A stretch of DNA of 64,000 nucleotides from Siphonodentalium dalli (lineage: Eukaryota; Mollusca; Scaphopoda; Gadilida; Siphonodentaliidae): assembly GCA_032622095.1 (NCBI GenBank), contig CP136069.1:100470278-100534277 (forward strand), written 5' to 3'. The notes beneath the pieces are model-generated. The model did no database searches. It was not told the DNA's origin and worked only from the letters and a program-made list of their open reading frames with translations. The position numbers and the translations under genes were made by a program. Shown in pieces: positions 58,337-64,000 of this stretch (its first letter is position 1; the number at the start of each line of letters is the position of its first letter).

Positions 58337-59159
58337 TATGTTAACTTATAGGATCACCTAAAGAATGTTCCGATTTTTTTTTCAAATTTATTTTGAAAAA
58401 CATGTTGATTTATAGCTACCACATAATTGTGACAACCTTTACTTTTAGAGCCATGTGGTGGTTTACACTCAAAAATACGCCTCATAGTTTTCGCTTTTGA
58501 ACTTTTCCCCATATCAAAATAGGTTGATAAATACTTGAAACTACCTTTCTATGAGCAGTATTGTCTCAGAAAGACGCTTTGAAGTCATAAAAAAATAAAC
58601 TTTTGCAAATGATGTTTTGGTCCAAAAAAAAGAAGCAATTTGCACGGCATGGAACAGAAAAGAGAGTTCCATGTAAAGCCTATTTATGATATAGTAGAAA
58701 TAAAGAGAGTTTGTTTCACTTTTGAGCAAAAAACTGGGAAATGTACTGTGACCATGTGAAATATATTTCAGAGTACGAAGCCTGTATATCAATATTTTGT
58801 GTATTTGTAAACCTATCTTTTACCTCCTTCCAACAATACGTAGGCAGAATTTGAAAGCTTGTATGAGCCGGTCCGTTTAATATTATTTATTAACAATAAA
58901 ATAGAACCAAGTTCATTTTATTCAACAAAATCAGCAAAATGCATGGTCGATATCAGCGCTTGATCAAAGATATACTATATGCCTTATTTAGAATCTGCGG
59001 AAGCCTCCTGTGATGCCTATGTAAATGGTAAATAGCGTAACTATAAAATTATTTCAAGTGCGCACATACACATGCAAGTATATATACACATCGTTTCACC
59101 ACAGAGGTAAAAAAAAAAACTCAAAGACATTGCCGACACCGCTATCAGTAAAAAAAAAT
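58337..59159. other. Unassigned sequence
   Basis: No gene recognised between the MITE and the 93-bp duplication. Confidence 0.45.
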
Positions 59160-59252
59160 TACGGTCATTGTCTGATAAATGATAAACAATGTGTCAACAT
59201 GCACGTGCGGTGAGTACTACTCAGTCTTCAGGAATGTCAAAGGTCTAGAACA
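59160..59252 (+). repeat. 93-bp direct duplication, copy 2
   Basis: Second copy of 57452-57544. The MITE at 57730-58332 lies between the two. Confidence 0.95.
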
Positions 59253-59629
59253 GATGTCACAAGTCCCCAGAATGAGCATGTCTTTCGAACAGCAAGGGCT
59301 GCAAGGCCCGTTCTCTCTCCCATCGAATTAATAAGACATTTTAATAATCCATACAACACTAATCAGAACAGTTTTTTCATTGATGGAATCTGTTCCCCGA
59401 TTGAGATGTTTTCATGGTATCACACAGTGATTGAACTTTATTGGACTTTATGGGCCTGTGAGTTATCCGTAAATGTAAATTTTCCCGAAATCTTTTCGTG
59501 CTTTAGCAGATATAATGAGCCTGTTTTATTAAATTGTCTGTAATTTCTATTGAGACGTTTTCGGTACATTTGCTGGCATATATGTGTCACATTCCAGCAT
59601 GAATCATGGGATAAAAATAATATTTTTTT

Positions 59630-59955
59630 ACCCAAAATATGTATCTCCATATAAGTATCTTGGACCTGAAGGAACTAATGGTTTTTCTTGCTTGCAAGAT
59701 CCTAGAAGATTTTTTGGAAAATCGGTCCGAAATATCTAAAGTACGCACACGGTCAAATCAGGTTCAACTTCCGCTAGACCATGTGACAGTCCTTTCATTA
59801 TAAAAGCCATGTCAAGTAAGTCTTTTAATTTCTCCCTTCTGTGTGTTCGATGCGTTTGACTGAGTGCGCGGGACGGGAATGTTGATCCCAACTGTGAGGG
59901 CCCTATGAGTTCAGTGTCCAAGATACTTATTAGGAGATACATATTTTGGGTAAAA
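59630..59955. repeat. ~38-bp inverted repeat pair
   Basis: TTACCCAAAATATGTATCTC and ATAAGTATCTTGGAC at 59630-59667 are complemented at 59918-59955. A further block CTTGGACNCCGAA-GAACTAATGG follows both. Possibly a MITE with 250-bp interior; no target duplication identified. Confidence 0.65.
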
Positions 59956-59999
59956 AAATATAATATCTCCAGCAAAGATATCTTGGACACCGAATGAAC

Positions 60000-60765
60000 T
60001 AATGGTTATAATTAGAATTCTTGAATAGGAGGAGGCCACAAGGCAGATAATCAGACTAAGCCTATGAAACCTAACATCTGAAGCGGAATAGATTTGCATA
60101 AAGAAAAGTGTTTTTCTTGGTAGACATGTGTAAATATAGACCCTTGTGTCCCATACGCAGTAGCTCAAAACTCCAAAAGCAACTGAGCTCCGAAAAGGAA
60201 ACAGCATTTATTGTACCTGTACTTCATGTGCCCTAATGTTCACAGAGTGAAGGTGTCTTGGACAACATATTGGTCATAGAAAAGGGAGATAACTCATTCA
60301 TGCAAGGCCCTAATAGGATATAGAGACCTAACTACCTCCAATTCTGAGGATGAAGCAGCACCCAACTGAATCAAGATGTTGACCAGGTCCACAAGATATG
60401 AAGGAGGGGACCGTAGCAAACCTATGAGAAACATGGTTATTACTCTCTCCTCAGGAGATTAACGGATACAGCTAATGGATCTGTCTGAACATTCTGGCTA
60501 CCAACAGCCCTGCAGGTTTTATGTGGAACCTATATTAAGTTAACAGACCTAAGCATTACAGAAACTGTTAGAATCACGATAACTAATATTATTAACCACA
60601 TATGGGCATCCAGCAACTCAATGAACAAGACAGTCAATGACTGTGGGGTCGCTCACCAGACTGCTAAGACTGATAAGACTGGGACTCTGGAGACCACAAC
60701 AGTCAGAACTTTTCATAATCACTTTAAAAGAAGCAGATATCTAAAGAGAAAAATCTATAAAAAAA
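60000..60765. other. Unassigned sequence
   Basis: No gene or element recognised; the frame at 60621-60812 has no family resemblance. Confidence 0.45.
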
Positions 60766-60769
60766 TAAA

Positions 60770-61315
60770 ATTGGAGTTATGTCCCTGGCCATGCCCACAT
60801 TTGACCCAGTGACCTGATTTAAACAAATCTGAACCCCAGTCACCCAAGGATCCTTCAAACCAAATATAAACCCATATAGCCTGATGGTATTTGAGAAGAA
60901 GTCATTTTAAGAATATTATGGAGGGAAAGAGTTATGGCCCTGGCTTCGCAACTATTTCACCAAGTGAACTCATTTGAACAAATCTGAATGTGAGTCACCT
61001 AGGGAACATCCACACCAAATATGAAACCATTCGGTCTTATCGTTTTGAAGAAGATGTTTAAAAGAATTACTATGGTGGGAAAGAGTTAAGGCCCTGGCTT
61101 CGCAACTATTTGACCCAGTGACCTCATTTGAACAAATCTGAATGAGAGTCACCAAGGGAACATCCACACCAAATATGAACCCATTTGGTCTTATGGTTTC
61201 AGAGGAGAAGATGTTCAAATAATTGTTTACGGACGGACAGATGATAGACGGATAGACGGACGAGGAGTGATGACTATAGCTCCACCGGAGACTTCGTCTC
61301 AGGTGAGCTAAAAAG
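60770..61315 (+). mobile_element. Tandem-core element (GTTATGGCCCTGG type) with nested hairpin
   Basis: Three ~150-bp units (GAGTTATGGCCCTGGCTTCG, TTGAACAAATCTGAATG, CATCCACACCAAATATGAA), then TTACGGACGGACAGATG and the nested hairpin TAGCTCCACC-GGAGACTTCGTCTCA-GGTGAGCTA (61277-61310), followed by AAAA. Confidence 0.8.
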
Positions 61316-61439
61316 CACAGGTAGGGTGGCTGGTTGATAATTAAATCTCTTATCGCCCTATTTGAACAAACGTGAATCCCCATCTATGAGATCCATTAAT
61401 TTGGTAATTTCAGACGGTAGATTTTAAGAGTTTAACTGA

Positions 61440-61833
61440 ACTGATATTCCTAAAATGACCCCAAATCTGAACAAATCTAAACCCCAGTCACCGAAGGACC
61501 CTCCATACCAAACATAAGTTAAATAGGCCCGATGGTTCTTGAGAAGAAATTGTTTTAAGAATTACTATGGAAGGAAAGAGTTATGGCCCTGACTTCTCAC
61601 CTATTTGACCTGATGAACTCATTTGAACAAATCTGAATGTGAGTCACCTAGGGGACATCCACACCAAAATATATAAACCCATTTGGTCTTTAATATGTAA
61701 CTGGAGAAGAAAACAATTGATGGAAGGATAGAGACATAATGACAGATGGATGGATGGGAGAACAGTCTGACATAGAGACAGACAAATTCAATCCAATATA
61801 CCCCCCAAATTTTCTTAGCAAAATCAGGGTATA
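61440..61833 (+). mobile_element. Tandem-core element, same core, different tail
   Basis: Two units of the GAGTTATGGCCCTG core, a weak GGATGGATGGG tract and a decayed end with ATATACCCCCC and AGGGTATAAT. Confidence 0.65.
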
Positions 61834-61896
61834 ATGAGTTCAACTGGATACTGGTGGTTAAGAAAATAATATTCGAACAGACAAGCCTTAACAAAG

Positions 61897-62010
61897 TGTC
61901 TGACATTTGCAGAATGAGGTCCCCCAAAGGGTGAATTTAATGACACAATCCTGCAATGTGGGCTAGCATCACCAAATTCACCCTCTGGGGACCTCATTCT
62001 GTTTAGGCCT
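61897..62010 (+). mobile_element. Short foldback MITE, copy 1
   Basis: TGTCTGACATTTGCAGAATG and AGGTCCCC at the left; GGGGACCTCATTCTG at the right, with GCTAGCATCACCAAATTCAC between. About 114 bp. Confidence 0.75.
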
Positions 62011-62265
62011 CAACTGCTATGGGAGACATAGCATCAGATTGAAGTTCTCCAGTTAAAGTTGGTGATGTGCACCGATTGGGCACCTCAATTATGCATTTTA
62101 TCTTCTACAAATTAGGGGATATAGAAACTAAACAGAAGGGAACAAGAGCATCGCTAGGGCGTGGCAAAATACGCCCTTTAGCCATTTCGAATTGTACTAT
62201 CGCAAAATAAGATAATACTTTGAGCTTACATTTGAAGAAAATTTGATATACCCCTAATTTCGATG
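62011..62265. other. Unassigned sequence
   Basis: No gene or repeat recognised. Confidence 0.4.
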
Positions 62266-62269
62266 CCAA

Positions 62270-62645
62270 AATGTGATCAAATTCTAAGTCGAAAAATGGC
62301 CATAATTCATGTAAAAATAACTCGACAGAACCTATATTCAATCTTGGCCTGTAGTTTTAGCTTGGAAATGCACATACCAGCTTTGGTTCAGCTCAAATAA
62401 TCAAAACTGGAGTTATCGGTCGGAAACCAAAATGTTATGAAATTGGTCAAATTCTAAGTCGAAAAAGGGCCGTAACTCATGTAAAAATAATTGGACGGAA
62501 CCCATATTCGAACTTGGCCTGTATCTTTAGCTGGGAAATACACATACCAACTTTGGTTAAGATCAAATAATCCAAACTGGAGTTATCGATCGGAAACCAA
62601 AAACGTTAACGGACGGACGGACAGACAGACGGACAGACGGACGAA
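62270..62645 (+). mobile_element. Tandem-core element (170-bp unit)
   Basis: Two 170-bp units (TTCTAAGTCGAAAAA-GGCC, CTGGAGTTATCG-TCGGAAACC) are followed by CGGACGGACGGACAGACAGA. The hairpin tail is not obvious; it merges into a GTGGCT-repeat stretch (62655-62760). Confidence 0.7.
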
Positions 62646-63131
62646 CAAATGGGTAGATATGTGGCTCCGACCTATGTGGCTAGAAATGGTAATGTGGCTT
62701 TAGTTTTTATGTGGCTTCTCAAGTAGCCATAAAATTTTATGTGGCTATCAAGTAGTAGATAGTGATAAAACTCCAGATTATGGATTCATAACATGTTGGA
62801 ATTATAGCAGAAGAAGCTGATTAAAACTCAAAAACTTGCACACAGCAACTGGGACAGTGGAATAGGAGAAACTGACAGGTCCGTGATTGGGTGGCTAGCC
62901 ACATAAATGTCAGTCAGTGTCCGACATCTCCTATTGACAGGTCATGGATGTCTAAATCGATGGACTTTTTGTTTCCAAATTTTGAGTGACTACAAAATTA
63001 AATAAGCTGATTAGGCCAAATAGATCATTTATGAACATCCATCTCAAAGCTGTTACGTGGCTAGCCACGCAACGGAAGTTATGCACATAAATATCCATTT
63101 TACACAATCTTAGCCACATAAGTAGTCATTA

Positions 63132-63211
63132 GTAAACACGGACGGACAGACGGATGGACGGACAGACTGATAACATAATACGACCTTTTTTCAAAAAGGG
63201 CGTATAAAAAG
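63132..63211 (+). mobile_element. Tandem-core element, microsatellite and hairpin tail only
   Basis: ACACGGACGGACAGACGGAT then the hairpin ATACGACCTTTTTT-C-AAAAAGGGCGTAT (63178-63205), directly followed by AAAAAG. Confidence 0.75.
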
Positions 63212-63257
63212 TAAGTAAAAATGTCAATTTAAGACCATATATACTTCCCAGAAGATG

Positions 63258-63373
63258 AGGCCTAAGCAGAATGAGGACCCTGGCTAGTGTATTTGGTGAT
63301 GCTAGCCTGCTGTGCAGGGTAGCATAACTAAATTCACCCTCTGGGGACCTCATTCTGCAAATGTCAGACACAA
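63258..63373 (-). mobile_element. Short foldback MITE, copy 2 (inverted)
   Basis: GGCCTAAGCAGAATGAGGAC at the left and GGGGACCTCATTCTGCAAAT then GTCAGACAC at the right; the reverse complement of copy 1 at 61897-62010, with a rearranged centre. Confidence 0.75.
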
Positions 63374-63508
63374 CAAATTCAGGTTTGAGAACAATAAATT
63401 GTTTTGATTTGATTTTAATAACACACACTGGCATGAGTGCTAGCTAAGCATTTGTTCACACCTGTCAGTCTGATAACATCTCAATTGATGACTCTGTATT
63501 TATATTAA

Positions 63509-63530
63509 CTCTCTCTCTCTCTCTCTCTCT
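63509..63530. repeat. (CT)n microsatellite
   Basis: Eleven uninterrupted CT dinucleotides. Confidence 0.95.
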
Positions 63531-63608
63531 GTAGCTAATACAATTGACTGAATCTGCTTGTGGGAGAGATTCTGTGAATTAGGAGATGAGATGGGATGGG
63601 ATGCTGTT

Positions 63609-63662
63609 GGTTGGGGGGGGGGGGCAGGGTGGTGGTCTGGGTCATGTGGGGGGGAGGGTGAT
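63609..63662 (+). repeat. G-rich tract with quadruplex potential
   Basis: A run of about a dozen G followed by GGG, GGG and GGGGGGG blocks within 55 bp on the plus strand; meets the usual four-G-tract pattern. Confidence 0.75.
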
Positions 63663-63769
63663 GGAAAGGGAAAGTTTCCATGATTTCATTGAAGATTTTC
63701 ATAACTCTGCTGTGTTACAACGGTGTCAGTTTTTCTAATTTAAAACAAAAAATGTTAAATTGATTATTT

Positions 63770-64000
63770 TTTTATTATTGTTTTTTTGGAGTTATGATCC
63801 TGGCTCCACCCCCTATTTGACCCAGTGACCCCATTTGAACAAATGTCATTCAAGGACCCTCCATACCAAATATAAGCTAAATCGGCCCAATGGTTCTAGA
63901 CAAGAAGTCGTTATAAGAATAACCAAGGAGGAATATAGTTATGGCCCTGGTTTCACAACTAATTGACCTGGTGACCTCATTTGAACAAATCTGAATGTGA
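63770..64000 (+). mobile_element. Tandem-core element (GTTATGGCCCTGG type), cut by window end
   Basis: Two units of the same core as 60770-61315 (GAGTTATGATCCTGGCTCCA, TAGTTATGGCCCTGGTTTCA). The 3' tail lies beyond the window. Confidence 0.75.

Noticed and set aside
61619-61927. Minus-strand frame with SHPSICHYVSILPSIVF
   Set aside because: Tandem-core repeat and microsatellite read in complement; similar false frames occur over each (GGAC)n tract.

Overview
This is animal nuclear DNA: AT-rich, gene-poor and packed with transposable-element remains. Coding exons appear only as short pieces bounded by GT/AG splice signals. There are no bacterial operons, tRNAs, rRNAs or CRISPR arrays that I can see. 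The organism is most likely a mollusc, probably a bivalve. Much of the window consists of elements made of tandem ~150-180 bp cores, a (GGAC)n-like microsatellite and a terminal hairpin, an architecture described for the bivalve 'pearl' elements and related Helitron/Helentron-like non-autonomous elements. That assignment is inference; no species-diagnostic gene is present.

Layout. 1-1850: two minisatellites (33/34 bp and 61 bp), bracketed by inverted copies of a hAT end. 2065-3300: a decayed hAT transposon on the minus strand, with a BED-finger exon and the hAT C-terminal dimerisation block. 3962-4660: a complete non-autonomous hAT element with an 8-bp target duplication. 4.7-11.3 kb: mostly unrecognised DNA, holding a hairpin cluster (5709-5917), a foldback element (9369-9524), one likely terminal coding exon (10043-10162) and a LINE remnant. 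11576-16348: a 4.77 kb insertion with dense TTAGCGTT/AACGCTAA palindromic arrays at both ends and an unknown spliced gene inside. Its pre-insertion site survives in a paralogous repeat at 20.2 kb. 16.4-23.3 kb: minisatellite-bearing dispersed repeats and several TTAA-flanked MITEs. 24.6-26.6 kb: a pearl-like element. 29772-33153: an element with ~865 bp inverted arms and a SAP-domain fragment. 36.3-38.3 kb: a 161-bp satellite-cored element. 38700-39159: a second copy of the piggyBac-type MITE seen at 20856. 39317-41870: a PIF/Harbinger-like element. 41994-46797: a pearl-like element repeatedly invaded by other elements. 46915-48600: a hAT-like transposase pseudogene. 53035-54112: a complete non-autonomous hAT. 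55845-56286: an exon of the conserved host gene FAM91A1 (minus strand). 57.7-64 kb: more MITEs and pearl-like elements.

The only confidently named host gene is FAM91A1, a Golgi/endosome trafficking adaptor. One exon is visible; the rest must lie in large introns or outside the window. The most novel items are the 4.77 kb TTAGCGTT-array element with its duplicated exon, and the shared 3' architecture (hairpin directly followed by TAAAAA) in at least six otherwise unrelated tandem-core elements.
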